Source: CAJXVY01 sp965657575
GTDB lineage: Bacteria; Actinomycetota; Actinomycetes; Actinomycetales; Microbacteriaceae
Assembly (NCBI GenBank): GCA_965657575.1
Contig: CBFHOK010000005.1
Span: 1-64,000, forward strand
Reading direction: 5' to 3'
DNA: 64,000 nucleotides
A program made the translations under genes and the position numbers. Under the pieces are notes generated by a model. That model saw only the letters and a list, made by a program, of their open reading frames with translations, made no database searches and was not told the origin of the DNA. Of the stretch, positions 47,527 through 56,265 are shown in pieces. The first letter of the stretch is position 1. The number at the start of each line of letters is the position of its first letter.

Positions 47527-49371
47527 ATGTGTGGAATCGTGGGCTACGTTGGCCCGAAATCAGCTTTGGATGTTTTGGTCGGCGGTTTGAAGCGCCTGGA
47601 GTATCGCGGGTATGACTCTGCAGGTGTTTCGGTGATCTCAAATGGTGAGATTCTCACCAGAAAAAAAGCTGGAAAGCTGGCTGTTCTGACTGAGGAGCTT
47701 GCCTCATCGCCAATGGAGGAGTCGACTATCGGCATCGGTCACACCCGTTGGGCAACACACGGAGCTCCAACAGACGGGAACGCCCACCCTCACACTGCAG
47801 GTGAGCAGCAGATCTCACTTATTCACAATGGGATCATTGAAAACTTCTCAGAGATCAAAAAAGAACTTATTGCACACGGAATCAGCTTTCAATCTGAAAC
47901 CGACACCGAGGTTGCAGCCCAATTACTGGCCTTTGAATACTCAAAGTCAAATAACTTTGAGCAGAGCTTTATGACTGTTGCCAACAGGCTTCAGGGTGCA
48001 TTCACAATTCTTGCAATCAACAAAGACAACCCCGACCTGGTGTTGGCCGCCCGCCGAAACTCACCTTTAGTTATTGGGGTTGGCCAGGGAGAGAACTTTT
48101 TGGGCAGTGATGTTGCAGCCTTCGTTGATTACACAAAAACAGCCATCAGCGTCGGTCAAGACCAAATTGTCAAACTCACCAAAGACAGCTTCGAGCTGAT
48201 TGACTTCAATGGAAATCCTGTTGATTACGAGGAGTTTCAGGTCAGCTGGGATGCTACCCAGGCAAGCAAGGGTGGCTGGGAATCCTTTATGGCGAAGGAA
48301 ATCAGCGAAGAACCCCAAGCGGTTGGTGACACACTGATGGGTCGATTGGGGGCCGATGGGGATGTGAACCTGAGCGAGTTTGCTGGATTAAGCATTGATG
48401 ACCTCACAAGCATCAATCGGATAATCATCACCGCTTGTGGAACAGCAGCCTATGCGGGTGAAGTTGCCAAGTATGCGATTGAGCAGTTGGCCAGGATCCC
48501 AGTCAGCGTTGAGTTAGCCCATGAGCTTCGCTATCGAAATCCAGTGATTGATGAAAACACGTTAGTTGTGGCCATCAGTCAAAGTGGTGAGACCATGGAC
48601 ACGCTCATGGCAATTCGCTATGCGAGTGAGCGAGGCGCAAAGATCCTAAGTATTTGCAACACTCAGGGAGCAACCTTGGCTCGTGAGAGTAATGCGACTA
48701 TTTATACCCACGCCGGTCCAGAGGTGGCGGTTGCCTCTACCAAGGCTTTTAGTGCTCAAATCACCGCTGGCTACCTATTGGCGTTATTTCTTGCCAAAGC
48801 CTTAGGTAAAACCGAAGGGTTGGCTGAGGTCGGCAAAGAGCTATTGACACTTCCAAGGAAGGTCAAAAAGACTTTAGAAATGACTGGTGACGTGAGGGCA
48901 TTGGCAGAGCAAATCAAAACAGTTGATTCGGTTCTGTTTCTTGGAAGAAATGTCGGTTTCCCAATTGCCATGGAGGGGGCACTGAAGCTCAAGGAGCTCA
49001 GCTATATCCACGCCGAGGGATTTGCTGCAGGAGAGCTAAAGCACGGACCAATCGCACTGGTAGAAAAGGGACAGGTTGTAATTGTGATTGTCCCTTCACC
49101 GAGTGCTGAGGAGAGTCTGCATGCCAAGGTGTTGGCAAACATCCAAGAGATCAAAGCTCGTGGGGCTGAGGTAATTGCTATAGCCGAACAGGGAGATACA
49201 GAGGTGGGCGAATACTCAACCAGGGTTTTCTACACTCCAAAAACTCATCCGTTGCTCAGCCCGGTTCTCAGTGTTGTGCCACTGCATATTTTTTCGATGG
49301 AGCTTGCCAAAGCAAAGGGCCTGGATGTTGACCAGCCAAGAAACCTAGCGAAGTCGGTGACCGTCGAGTGA
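47527..49371 (+). CDS. glmS: Glutamine-fructose-6-phosphate aminotransferase (isomerising)
   Basis: Makes glucosamine-6-phosphate from fructose-6-phosphate and glutamine, the entry to amino-sugar and cell-wall synthesis. 614 residues. Catalytic Cys2 after the initiator (MCGIVGYVG), GHTRWATHGAPTDGNAHPH, SIS domains with CGTAAYAGEVAKY and SQSGETMDT, and C-terminal KSVTVE. No glmS ribozyme is present, as expected outside Firmicutes. Overlaps acpS by 4 nt. Confidence 0.98.
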   Translation: MCGIVGYVGPKSALDVLVGGLKRLEYRGYDSAGVSVISNGEILTRKKAGKLAVLTEELASSPMEESTIGIGHTRWATHGAPTDGNAHPHTAGEQQISLIHNGIIENFSEIKKELIAHGISFQSETDTEVAAQLLAFEYSKSNNFEQSFMTVANRLQGAFTILAINKDNPDLVLAARRNSPLVIGVGQGENFLGSDVAAFVDYTKTAISVGQDQIVKLTKDSFELIDFNGNPVDYEEFQVSWDATQASKGGWESFMAKEISEEPQAVGDTLMGRLGADGDVNLSEFAGLSIDDLTSINRIIITACGTAAYAGEVAKYAIEQLARIPVSVELAHELRYRNPVIDENTLVVAISQSGETMDTLMAIRYASERGAKILSICNTQGATLARESNATIYTHAGPEVAVASTKAFSAQITAGYLLALFLAKALGKTEGLAEVGKELLTLPRKVKKTLEMTGDVRALAEQIKTVDSVLFLGRNVGFPIAMEGALKLKELSYIHAEGFAAGELKHGPIALVEKGQVVIVIVPSPSAEESLHAKVLANIQEIKARGAEVIAIAEQGDTEVGEYSTRVFYTPKTHPLLSPVLSVVPLHIFSMELAKAKGLDVDQPRNLAKSVTVE

Positions 49372-49706
49372 TGAAAGTTGGCATGGATTTGGTTGACATC
49401 GCCAGATTTTCCTCCGCTTTAGAAAAAACTCCGAAACTCAATCAGAGACTGTTTTATGAATCAGAGCAAAACCTAAGTCTCGAATCAAAAGCCGCCAGGT
49501 TTGCCGCTAAAGAGGCGTTGAAGAAAGCCGTTGGCGAACCAGAGACATTGAACTGGAATGAAATTGAGATTACAAAGGGCGGAAAACCAAAAGTAATTCT
49601 TCATGGAATTACTGCCACCAGGCACCCAGAGTTGGCAAATAGAATTGAACTTAGCATCAGCCACGATGCGGGAGTTGCGGGAGCGGTTGTAATTATTAAT
49701 GCGTGA
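49368..49706 (+). CDS. acpS: Holo-[acyl-carrier-protein] synthase
   Basis: Transfers 4'-phosphopantetheine from CoA to acyl carrier protein. 112 residues, normal. VGMDLVDIARF carries the Mg-binding Asp, RFAAKEALKKAVG the catalytic Glu/Lys, and ISHDAGVAGAVV the C-terminal motif. TGATGA overlap with glmS; overlaps alr by 8 nt. Confidence 0.96.
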   Translation: MMKVGMDLVDIARFSSALEKTPKLNQRLFYESEQNLSLESKAARFAAKEALKKAVGEPETLNWNEIEITKGGKPKVILHGITATRHPELANRIELSISHDAGVAGAVVIINA

Positions 49707-50766
49707 GATTCGAATTGATTTAGATCGAATACGCGAGAACTATGAGGTTCTTCGTAGAGTTGCCAGGCCTGCCAAAGTTATGGCCGTTGTTAAGGCAAAC
49801 GCCTACGGTCATGGAGCAATTGAGGTCGCAAAGCACTTGGATGAAGATGTTGATTATCTGGGTGTTGCAGACGTGCACGAAGCTGTTGCTCTGAGATCTG
49901 CCGGCATCAAATCTCCGCTGATGGCATGGATTGCAAATTCGCTTGAAGATTTTGAACTGGCAAAAAAGCACAATATTGACATTGGCATCTCAACATTCGC
50001 CCACCTTGATTTTTTAGAAAAGCTTCAGGGTTTGTCGGTGCATGTGAAAGTAGATACCGGACTTGGCCGAAACGGTTTTTCAATTAATGACTTTCCTGCA
50101 GCTGTTGAGAAACTTCTGAAATTAACCAGTGACCAGCACACTGCCAAGGGAATCTTCACTCATCTGTCCAACACCAACGAACAAGAAGACCTTGCCCAGT
50201 TCGAAGTCTTTGAAACCGCTATTGAATACGCGCGTGGAAAAGGCATTGAATTCGAACTGGCTCATGCAAGTGCTTCAAATGCAACGCTTAGCTACCCCAA
50301 TAAGCACTTTGACATGGTCCGCTGCGGGATAGCGGTTTATGGCCTTAGCCCTGATGGTAGAGATGTCTCGGGATTACCATTACAACCCGCAATGAGTGTT
50401 TCCTCTGAGGTGATAAACCTGAAACGCGTTCCCGCTGGTCAGGGAGTCAGCTACGACTACCGCTATCGAACTGAGAAGGAGACAACTCTGGCTTTGGTCC
50501 CCTTTGGGTATGCAGATGGGATTCCAAGATCAGCCGAAGGGTTTGAAGTAATTATTGCTGGAGAAAAGTTTTCGCAGGTTGGTCGAATCGCCATGGATCA
50601 GTTTGTGGTGGATGTTGGTGATAGTCAGATTTCTATTGGCGACAAAGTCGAAATAATTTCCGATGCCAACTCTGCCGACAAGTTGGCTCGAGAGGCATCA
50701 ACAATCAACTACGAGATTGTCACCCGAATGGGCATGCGTCCTCAAAGAATTTATGGGAGCGATTGA
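49699..50766 (+). CDS. alr: Alanine racemase
   Basis: PLP enzyme producing D-alanine for peptidoglycan. 355 residues. The PLP-bearing Lys32 is in VKANAYGHG; HVKVDTGLGRNG, RCGIAVYGLSP, catalytic Tyr in GVSYDYRYRT, and GRIAMDQFVVDVG follow. Start ATG lies within acpS. Four-nucleotide overlap with tsaE. The alr-tsaE-tsaB-rimI-tsaD order is typical of actinobacteria. Confidence 0.97.
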   Translation: MREIRIDLDRIRENYEVLRRVARPAKVMAVVKANAYGHGAIEVAKHLDEDVDYLGVADVHEAVALRSAGIKSPLMAWIANSLEDFELAKKHNIDIGISTFAHLDFLEKLQGLSVHVKVDTGLGRNGFSINDFPAAVEKLLKLTSDQHTAKGIFTHLSNTNEQEDLAQFEVFETAIEYARGKGIEFELAHASASNATLSYPNKHFDMVRCGIAVYGLSPDGRDVSGLPLQPAMSVSSEVINLKRVPAGQGVSYDYRYRTEKETTLALVPFGYADGIPRSAEGFEVIIAGEKFSQVGRIAMDQFVVDVGDSQISIGDKVEIISDANSADKLAREASTINYEIVTRMGMRPQRIYGSD

Positions 50767-51236
50767 TCTTGTCGATATTGCAAGAATTGATTATTGAAGA
50801 TGAACGGCAGATGCAAGTTTTTGGACAAAAGCTCGCGGGGCTTTTATCCAAAGGCGACCTGGTGTTACTGAATGGTTCGCTTGGTGCTGGGAAGACAACC
50901 ATGACCCGCGGCATTGGAAAAGAGTTGAAAGTGAAGGGCACCATTCAGTCACCAACTTTTGTTTTGGCAAGAACTCATGAGACTGAGAGCGGAATTCCAT
51001 TTGTTCACGTCGATGCCTACAGACTGGGATCCGCTGTTGAGTTAGATGATCTGGATATTGATTTTGAAAACTCGATAGTTGTAATCGAATGGCCACGGGA
51101 TTTCACTCAAGGCGTCTCTGAGAACTGGCTTGAGGTTGAACTTATTCGAGACCGAGACAGTGATGCCCGAATGGTGAAAGTAAGCGGTTTTGGCAAATGG
51201 AAAGACAGGAAGATAAATCTTGATATTGGCAATTGA
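50763..51236 (+). CDS. tsaE: tRNA threonylcarbamoyladenosine biosynthesis ATPase TsaE
   Basis: ATPase of the TsaBDE complex for t6A37 of ANN-decoding tRNAs. 157 residues. P-loop NGSLGAGKTTMTRG, SPTFVLARTHE, FVHVDAYRL and IVVIEWPRDF. TTG start overlaps the alr stop; a second in-frame TTG two codons later is possible. Overlaps tsaB by 17 nt. Confidence 0.95.
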   Translation: MILSILQELIIEDERQMQVFGQKLAGLLSKGDLVLLNGSLGAGKTTMTRGIGKELKVKGTIQSPTFVLARTHETESGIPFVHVDAYRLGSAVELDDLDIDFENSIVVIEWPRDFTQGVSENWLEVELIRDRDSDARMVKVSGFGKWKDRKINLDIGN

Positions 51237-51837
51237 CACCACTGCCGGCACCTCAGCCGCGGTGGTGGACGAGGGTCGGATATTGGGTTTTTGTGGTTTT
51301 GACGACCCTTTTGGCCATGCTGAAAATGTGGGCAAGGCAATAGAGATTGCTTTTGAGCGAGCAGAGATTTCGAGTGATCAAATCGAGCGTGTGGCAATCA
51401 GCCGAGGCCCCGCTAGTTATACCGGGCTGAGAGTCGGCATGGCGGCCGGTGTTGCCTTTGCGACCGCTAGAAAAATACCTTTGCACGGTGTTGTGTCACT
51501 GGATGCGGTTGCAAGTTTTTACGGCAAGGGAATTGAAGATGAGCGCTGGCTGGTGACAAGTGATGCAAAGCGCGGAGAGTTATTTGTCGCGGTTTATTCA
51601 GGATTTGATGGCTCCGAGCTACCGCTGAGAGCAATTGACCCACAGGTGATGAAACCATTGGAAGTCGAAGAGAATTATCAGGGCCTTACTCGCATCGAAG
51701 AAAGTTGTGATGCCAGAGCGGTGGGAAGTTTTTGTGAGAAATCAATTGCTGCCGGGCTTGCTCTGAGTGATGTCAGTGCTTTATACCTTCGCTCTCCAGA
51801 TGTCACACCCTCTGCTGGAAAGCGGGTGAGTGGATGA
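51220..51837 (+). CDS. tsaB: tRNA threonylcarbamoyladenosine biosynthesis protein TsaB
   Basis: Non-catalytic ASKHA-fold partner of TsaD. 205 residues. ILAIDTTAGTSAAVVDEGR, AISRGPASYTGLRVGMAAGVAFA and DAKRGELFVAVYS are diagnostic. TTG start inside tsaE. Its ATGA stop overlaps the RimI-TsaD gene. Confidence 0.95.
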   Translation: MILAIDTTAGTSAAVVDEGRILGFCGFDDPFGHAENVGKAIEIAFERAEISSDQIERVAISRGPASYTGLRVGMAAGVAFATARKIPLHGVVSLDAVASFYGKGIEDERWLVTSDAKRGELFVAVYSGFDGSELPLRAIDPQVMKPLEVEENYQGLTRIEESCDARAVGSFCEKSIAAGLALSDVSALYLRSPDVTPSAGKRVSG

Positions 51838-53321
51838 TCGATATCAGATTTGTTTCACCAGCTGATTTTGAAGACCTGGTGAAACTTGAAAATGAAATCT
51901 TCGGCTCTCAGGCTTGGTCGGCATCAGCAATGCTCGCTGATTTGGAAGCTGTCCACACCCAGTATTTGGTGGCCTTCAAAGACGCCGAGTTGGTGGGATA
52001 TGCAGGTCTATCATCTCCAGCGGGAAGCTTTCAGGCGGATATAAACACAATTGCCGTTGCTGAAAGCTATCGAAATCAGGGGCTTGGGACAGAGATAATG
52101 CAAAGGCTTGTTGAGATGGCCACAAAAAGCGGTGCCGAGCAGATGTTCTTAGACGTTCGGGCAGATAACAACTCCGCTATTGAGCTCTATAAAAAGTTTG
52201 GCTTTGAGCAGATAGATACACGCAAGGGTTATTACAAACCTGAAGGTGTTGATGCGCTTGTCATGCGTAAAGAAATTCATCAACCGCTAGTACTTGGCAT
52301 TGAAACAAGCTGTGATGAAACCGGTGTTGGCGTTGTCAGGGGAAACAGACTTCTATCAAACGCACTAAACAGCTCGATGGAGATTCATGCGAAATTTGGG
52401 GGTGTGGTTCCAGAGGTTGCAGCCAGAGCTCATTTGGAAGCGCTGCAGCCAACTATCGACCTTGCAATGAATGAAGCCGGAATTGAGCTAGAGGACTTAG
52501 ATGCAATAGCGGTCACCAATGGACCTGGTTTGGCGGGTGCACTGATGGTCGGTATTGGTGCCGCCAAAGGATTGGCGCAAGCCTTTGATACGCCTCTGTA
52601 TGCAGTCAATCACCTAGTCGGCCACGTTGGTGCCGACATATTGGAGCGGGGAAGCTTGCAGACCCCAAGTATTGCCCTACTGGTTAGCGGCGGCCATACT
52701 TCATTGCTGTTGGTCAATGATCTGTTGGATGATGTCGAGCTACTAGGCGAAACCATTGATGATGCAGCCGGTGAGGCTTTTGACAAGGTAGCGAGGGTTC
52801 TGGGTCTTCCCTATCCAGGTGGGCCAGAAATCGACAAGGCTGCGATTGGTGGAAATCCAGAATCGGTTCGATTCCCAAGAGGGCTCTCCTTGCCAAAAGA
52901 CATGGCTGAGCATAAGTACGACTTCAGCTTTAGTGGCCTGAAAACCGCCGTTGCTAGATATGTCGAGAAAGCGGAAGACAACGGCGAAGAGATAAATATC
53001 AGCGATGTTGCCGCAAGCTTTAGAGAGGCAGTGGTTGATGTCTTGGTAACCAAGGCTTTGAAAGCATGTGAGGAGTATGGGGTTCCAAGATTGATTCTGG
53101 GTGGGGGAGTGACAGCCAATGCCAGATTGAGAGAAGTGGCGACTCAGAAATGCTCTCAAGCCGGCATCGAGCTCAGGATCCCAAGATTTTCTCTTTGCAC
53201 CGATAACGGGGCGATGATTGCAAGTCTTGGTGCGCAGTTAGTCATGGCAGGGAGAGAACCATCTGGCGTATCGTTTGGAGCTGAATCAACCATGGAAGTC
53301 AGCAAAGTTCAAAGTTTATAG
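51834..53321 (+). CDS. rimI-tsaD: Fused ribosomal-protein-alanine acetyltransferase RimI and t6A synthase TsaD
   Basis: A 495-residue single open frame. Residues 1-148 are a complete RimI GNAT domain (INTIAVAESYRNQGLGTEIM, RADNNSAIELYKKFGFEQI, RKGYY), which acetylates N-terminal Ala (S18 or other proteins). Residues 152-495 are TsaD, the ATP-dependent transferase for t6A: GIETSCDETGVG, VPEVAARAHLEALQP, TNGPGLAGALMVG, AVNHLVGHVGADIL, LVSGGHTSL and CTDNGAMIA. The linker is only a few residues (EIHQ). No stop or frameshift lies near the junction (about 52284). The separate rimI and tsaD of most relatives are here one gene. Confidence 0.95.
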   Translation: MIDIRFVSPADFEDLVKLENEIFGSQAWSASAMLADLEAVHTQYLVAFKDAELVGYAGLSSPAGSFQADINTIAVAESYRNQGLGTEIMQRLVEMATKSGAEQMFLDVRADNNSAIELYKKFGFEQIDTRKGYYKPEGVDALVMRKEIHQPLVLGIETSCDETGVGVVRGNRLLSNALNSSMEIHAKFGGVVPEVAARAHLEALQPTIDLAMNEAGIELEDLDAIAVTNGPGLAGALMVGIGAAKGLAQAFDTPLYAVNHLVGHVGADILERGSLQTPSIALLVSGGHTSLLLVNDLLDDVELLGETIDDAAGEAFDKVARVLGLPYPGGPEIDKAAIGGNPESVRFPRGLSLPKDMAEHKYDFSFSGLKTAVARYVEKAEDNGEEINISDVAASFREAVVDVLVTKALKACEEYGVPRLILGGGVTANARLREVATQKCSQAGIELRIPRFSLCTDNGAMIASLGAQLVMAGREPSGVSFGAESTMEVSKVQSL

Positions 53322-53437
53322 ATTCGTTATAAACAGGGGAATGAATTTCTATCTGTTTTGATTGAAATCATCAGCACTTGTTTGGTGGCTTCGGACTCCA
53401 GCTGAGGTCATCATTTCCGCTCCACTAGGAGAGCCAT

Positions 53438-54622
53438 CTAGTGGATAGGTTTCCCTAAAAGTGCGATTCGGGTGTCGCCCAGCTTGGTGATTATCAGGCT
53501 GGCGGCACCCTTTCCCTTTAACTTGAGTTTCTTGCGGAACTCTTCAGGTGTTATGTCCACCCCGCGTTTTTTGATTTCTAGAATCCCTATTTCCTGCTGC
53601 TGCAACTCTTTTGAAATGACCTTCGCATCTAAAGGAAACTGTTTTTCAATTTCAAAGGCTTTTAGCCACGGGCTTCTAATCAATTCCTCTGATGTTAGAT
53701 AGGCGATGGTTTTGTCAATCAGTTTCAAATTGTTTTCAATTGCAAACTCTCCCATAAGCCCGGAGCGAATCAGAGATGCATCCGGTTCGTAGATATATTT
53801 CTGAACCTTGCTGACATCCGGAATCGGTGATTGATGGCTATTTGAAGAAAACAAATAGTTTCCTGAACCAGTCAGTAATCTTGCTCGGCGCATAGAACTC
53901 GATCTCAAAGAACCTGAATACAAGGTCAGCTCAACTAGTTCACCCGCAACTGAAATCCATTCAAAATCAAACTCACCTTCAAACTGCAGGTAGTCATCAG
54001 CGGGACTTAGCTTGATGGCGGTTGGTTTGTTCTTGGCAACTGTGTTTATAAGCCAATCAAGAGATGGGGTGTATTCAAAAGGGGAGAGCCTGTTGCGGGA
54101 TTCGCCAGGGCCTATTCGGCGCCTTGCTGGGTCGGCAAAAATTCCATCGAATTTATCTAGGTCAATTTGAGTGGCATCGGCATTGACTATTTCAACGCCG
54201 AGACCTGCTGTGTTGAAATGAGCAAGAGCTGAAGTCACCTCATCAATTTCAACTCCAGTGACACTGATTCCAAGACCAGCCATGGCCATAGTATCTCCGC
54301 CAATGCCGCAACCTAGGTCGGCCACTGTCTCGATGCCGGCCTCTAAGAAACGATTGGCACGCTGAGCGGAGACCGATAGCCTGCTGGCCTGCTCAAGGCC
54401 GTCTCGGCTGAATAACATTCTTGATGCAAAGGGTCCAAATTTCTTCTCAGCTCGCTGTCTAAGCTTCGCCTGAGTAATACAGGCTGTTACCAACTCGGCG
54501 GGGTAATGCTTTCTTAGCTTTTGGCTGAGTCTCAGTTCATCGGAGAGCTCTTCCGGCGAGATCTCTGCCAAAAGCTTGATTGCCTCGGGCTTGAGAATTA
54601 TCTCGGCGGTTGATTTGTCCAT
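53438..54622 (-). CDS. Class I SAM-dependent methyltransferase with THUMP-like domain
   Basis: A 394-residue putative RNA methyltransferase. N-terminal helices (residues 1-85), then the Rossmann motif VADLGCGIGGDTMAMAGLG and VEIDEVTSALAHFN, the FADPARR motif, and a C-terminal THUMP-like domain with GVDITPEEFRKKLKLKG. The target is not known; the family is widespread in actinobacteria near tsaD/groES. Reads on the minus strand toward tsaD, 116 nt apart at the 3' ends; no strong terminator was seen between them. Confidence 0.88.
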   Translation of the reverse strand: MDKSTAEIILKPEAIKLLAEISPEELSDELRLSQKLRKHYPAELVTACITQAKLRQRAEKKFGPFASRMLFSRDGLEQASRLSVSAQRANRFLEAGIETVADLGCGIGGDTMAMAGLGISVTGVEIDEVTSALAHFNTAGLGVEIVNADATQIDLDKFDGIFADPARRRIGPGESRNRLSPFEYTPSLDWLINTVAKNKPTAIKLSPADDYLQFEGEFDFEWISVAGELVELTLYSGSLRSSSMRRARLLTGSGNYLFSSNSHQSPIPDVSKVQKYIYEPDASLIRSGLMGEFAIENNLKLIDKTIAYLTSEELIRSPWLKAFEIEKQFPLDAKVISKELQQQEIGILEIKKRGVDITPEEFRKKLKLKGKGAASLIITKLGDTRIALLGKPIH

Positions 54623-54648
54623 TTACTAAAACTACCAACATCTTTATC

Positions 54649-54673
54649 TAGCACTCGTCTTGACTGAGTGCTA
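54649..54673 (+). promoter_or_regulatory. CIRCE element 1 (HrcA operator)
   Basis: TAGCACTC-N9-GAGTGCTA, a perfect inverted repeat matching the CIRCE consensus inner 8 bases, with an A at the far right and C at the far left. Bound by the heat-shock repressor HrcA. Confidence 0.92.
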
Positions 54674-54688
54674 AAACTTCTCTAAAGT
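54660..54688 (+). promoter_or_regulatory. groES promoter
   Basis: TTGACT (54660-54665), 17-nt spacer, TAAAGT (54683-54688). The -35 box lies inside CIRCE 1, and the start point is predicted to fall at the edge of CIRCE 2, so HrcA would block polymerase directly. Confidence 0.8.
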
Positions 54689-54692
54689 TTTA

Positions 54693-54719
54693 TTAGCACT
54701 CGATACCCGAGTTTGCTAA
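54693..54719 (+). promoter_or_regulatory. CIRCE element 2 (imperfect)
   Basis: TTAGCACTC-N9-GTTTGCTAA. The left half is a perfect CIRCE arm, the right half differs at two of nine positions. Located just upstream of the groES ribosome binding site AAGAAGAGG. Confidence 0.85.
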
Positions 54720-54752
54720 CAAATTAGTTATTGAGTTTAAGAAGAGGTCAAA

Positions 54753-55046
54753 GTGTCGGTTTCAATCAAACCACTAGAAGATCGCATTGTGGTTCGTCCA
54801 CTAGAGGCAGAGCAGGTAACCGCATCTGGATTGGTTATCCCTGACACCGCCAAAGAAAAGCCACAGGAGGCCGAGGTCGTAGCAGTTGGGCCAGGCCGCT
54901 TCAATGATGACGGGGACCGTATTCCGGTTGACGTCAAAGTTGGCGACAAGGTTATCTTCTCGAAGTATGGAGGCACCGAGCTGAAATACGGTGGGGAAGA
55001 GTACTTGGTGCTAAGCGCGCGTGACGTGCTGGCAATCGTTGGCTAA
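54753..55046 (+). CDS. groES: Co-chaperonin GroES
   Basis: 97 residues. Lid of the GroEL chamber. SIKPLEDRIVVRPLEAEQ, the mobile loop EQVTASGLVIPDTAKEKPQEA and VIFSKYGGTELKYGGEEYLV are typical. GTG start with AAGAAGAGG 6-8 nt upstream. Controlled by two CIRCE operators. groEL does not follow; a terminator comes directly after groES, so groEL must be elsewhere. Confidence 0.98.
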   Translation: MSVSIKPLEDRIVVRPLEAEQVTASGLVIPDTAKEKPQEAEVVAVGPGRFNDDGDRIPVDVKVGDKVIFSKYGGTELKYGGEEYLVLSARDVLAIVG

Positions 55047-55057
55047 TCACAAATTCC

Positions 55058-55094
55058 AAACCCCGGAAAGCATTTATGCTCTCCGGGGTTTTTT
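55058..55094 (+). terminator. Terminator of groES
   Basis: Outer stem AAACCCCGGA/TCCGGGGTTT (55058-55067 with 55082-55091), inner stem AGCAT/ATGCT, followed by a T run to 55094. Confidence 0.95.
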
Positions 55095-55101
55095 ATTGCC
55101 C

Positions 55102-55113
55102 TAATATTGGGCA
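55102..55113 (+). promoter_or_regulatory. -10 box for leaderless rarD transcript
   Basis: TAATAT (55102-55107), 6 nt, GTG at 55114. The -35 region would overlap the groES terminator. Confidence 0.5.
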
Positions 55114-56022
55114 GTGAGCAGATTTTCAGAACCAGCAATTGGAGCCATCCTGGCCGTTGGTGCATATCTGATATGGGGTTCATTCCCACTTTTCATTGAT
55201 GCTGCTTCCTTCGCGTCCCCATTTGAGGTGGTTGTCTGGAGAGTTGTCTTCGGATTTGTTCTGGCTGCACTAATTGTCACCATCACTCGCAGCTGGGGAC
55301 CAATAGTTGCGCTAGTCAAAAAACCCAAGAGTCTTATTTGGGTGTTTGTGGCAGCGGTATTTATCTATGCCAACTGGCAGACCTACGTTTTCGGTGTCGC
55401 GACCGGCAATGTGATTGAAACATCCTTGGGATACTTCATCAATCCCCTATTCACCGTGTTGTTAGGTGTATTGGTTCTCAGAGAAAAGCTCAGACCGTTG
55501 CAGTGGGTGTCGCTGGGTATCGGCCTAGTTGCGGTAATCGTGGTCACAGTCGACTACGGGAGGCTTCCTTGGATCGCTTTTGTTTTGGCAGGGAGCTTTG
55601 GAATCTACAGCCTTGCCAAAAACAAAATGGGATCTAAAGTCAGAGCAATTCACAGCTTCACCATTGAAAGTGGGTTACTGCTTCCCTTTGCGATTATTCA
55701 GTTACTGATTGTCGGAAGCTTTGTTCAGATTCAATTTGGGGTTGTTGGCGTTGCCGGAACCACAGCAATGATTGCCTTTGGGTTCATGACGGCAGTGCCA
55801 CTGATTTTGTTTGGTGCAGCAGCCAGCAGAATCAGACTTTCTTCCATCGGCTTTATTCAGTATTTGACTCCAGTGATTCAGTTCTCTCTCGGGCTTTTCT
55901 ATTTCGGAGAAGAGATGGGGCCGGTTAGATGGGCTGGGTTCATTTTGGTTTGGATTGGACTAATTGTTTTGACCTATGACGCTTTTAGGGCTAATCGAAT
56001 GCGAGTTTCAACAGCAACTTGA
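55114..56022 (+). CDS. rarD: RarD-like EamA transporter
   Basis: 302 residues, about ten membrane helices in two EamA repeats. GAILAVGAYLIWGSFPLFI near the N-terminus, NWQTYVFGVATGNVIETSLG and YFINPLFTVLLGVLVLREKL (cited in parts) are characteristic of RarD proteins (named for chloramphenicol sensitivity in Pseudomonas); the physiological substrate is unknown. GTG start inferred from the -10 box and from homologues. Orphan gene between groES and the amino acid transporter genes. Confidence 0.88.
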   Translation: MSRFSEPAIGAILAVGAYLIWGSFPLFIDAASFASPFEVVVWRVVFGFVLAALIVTITRSWGPIVALVKKPKSLIWVFVAAVFIYANWQTYVFGVATGNVIETSLGYFINPLFTVLLGVLVLREKLRPLQWVSLGIGLVAVIVVTVDYGRLPWIAFVLAGSFGIYSLAKNKMGSKVRAIHSFTIESGLLLPFAIIQLLIVGSFVQIQFGVVGVAGTTAMIAFGFMTAVPLILFGAAASRIRLSSIGFIQYLTPVIQFSLGLFYFGEEMGPVRWAGFILVWIGLIVLTYDAFRANRMRVSTAT

Positions 56023-56265
56023 AACCTTATTGTTACATGAGGCCTTTTCAGGGCTAATTTTGGAGTTTTTCGTTGATAAAGTGAGTTATCGAAGCCTTTT
56101 AAGTCGCTAGTTATCTAAATGTTATGTTTTTCGTTGCTTTTACGGGAAGTTTCGTGAACTTTTATTAATTTCACTATATGTAAAGAACACGTTTACTTAC
56201 TATTCTTTATAAGTCGGTCTGGGCGCACGCCCTGGCCGTTCTAGCAAAACAAAGGAGCTATAACT
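56023..56265 (+). promoter_or_regulatory. AT-rich upstream region of the amino acid binding protein gene
   Basis: 243 nt, clearly richer in A and T than the surrounding genes. It ends with a short palindrome GGGCG-CA-CGCCC (56221-56232) and the strong ribosome site AAAGGAGC. A promoter is expected here (for example around TTTACTTACTATTCTTTATAA), but no single -35/-10 pair is convincing. Confidence 0.4.
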
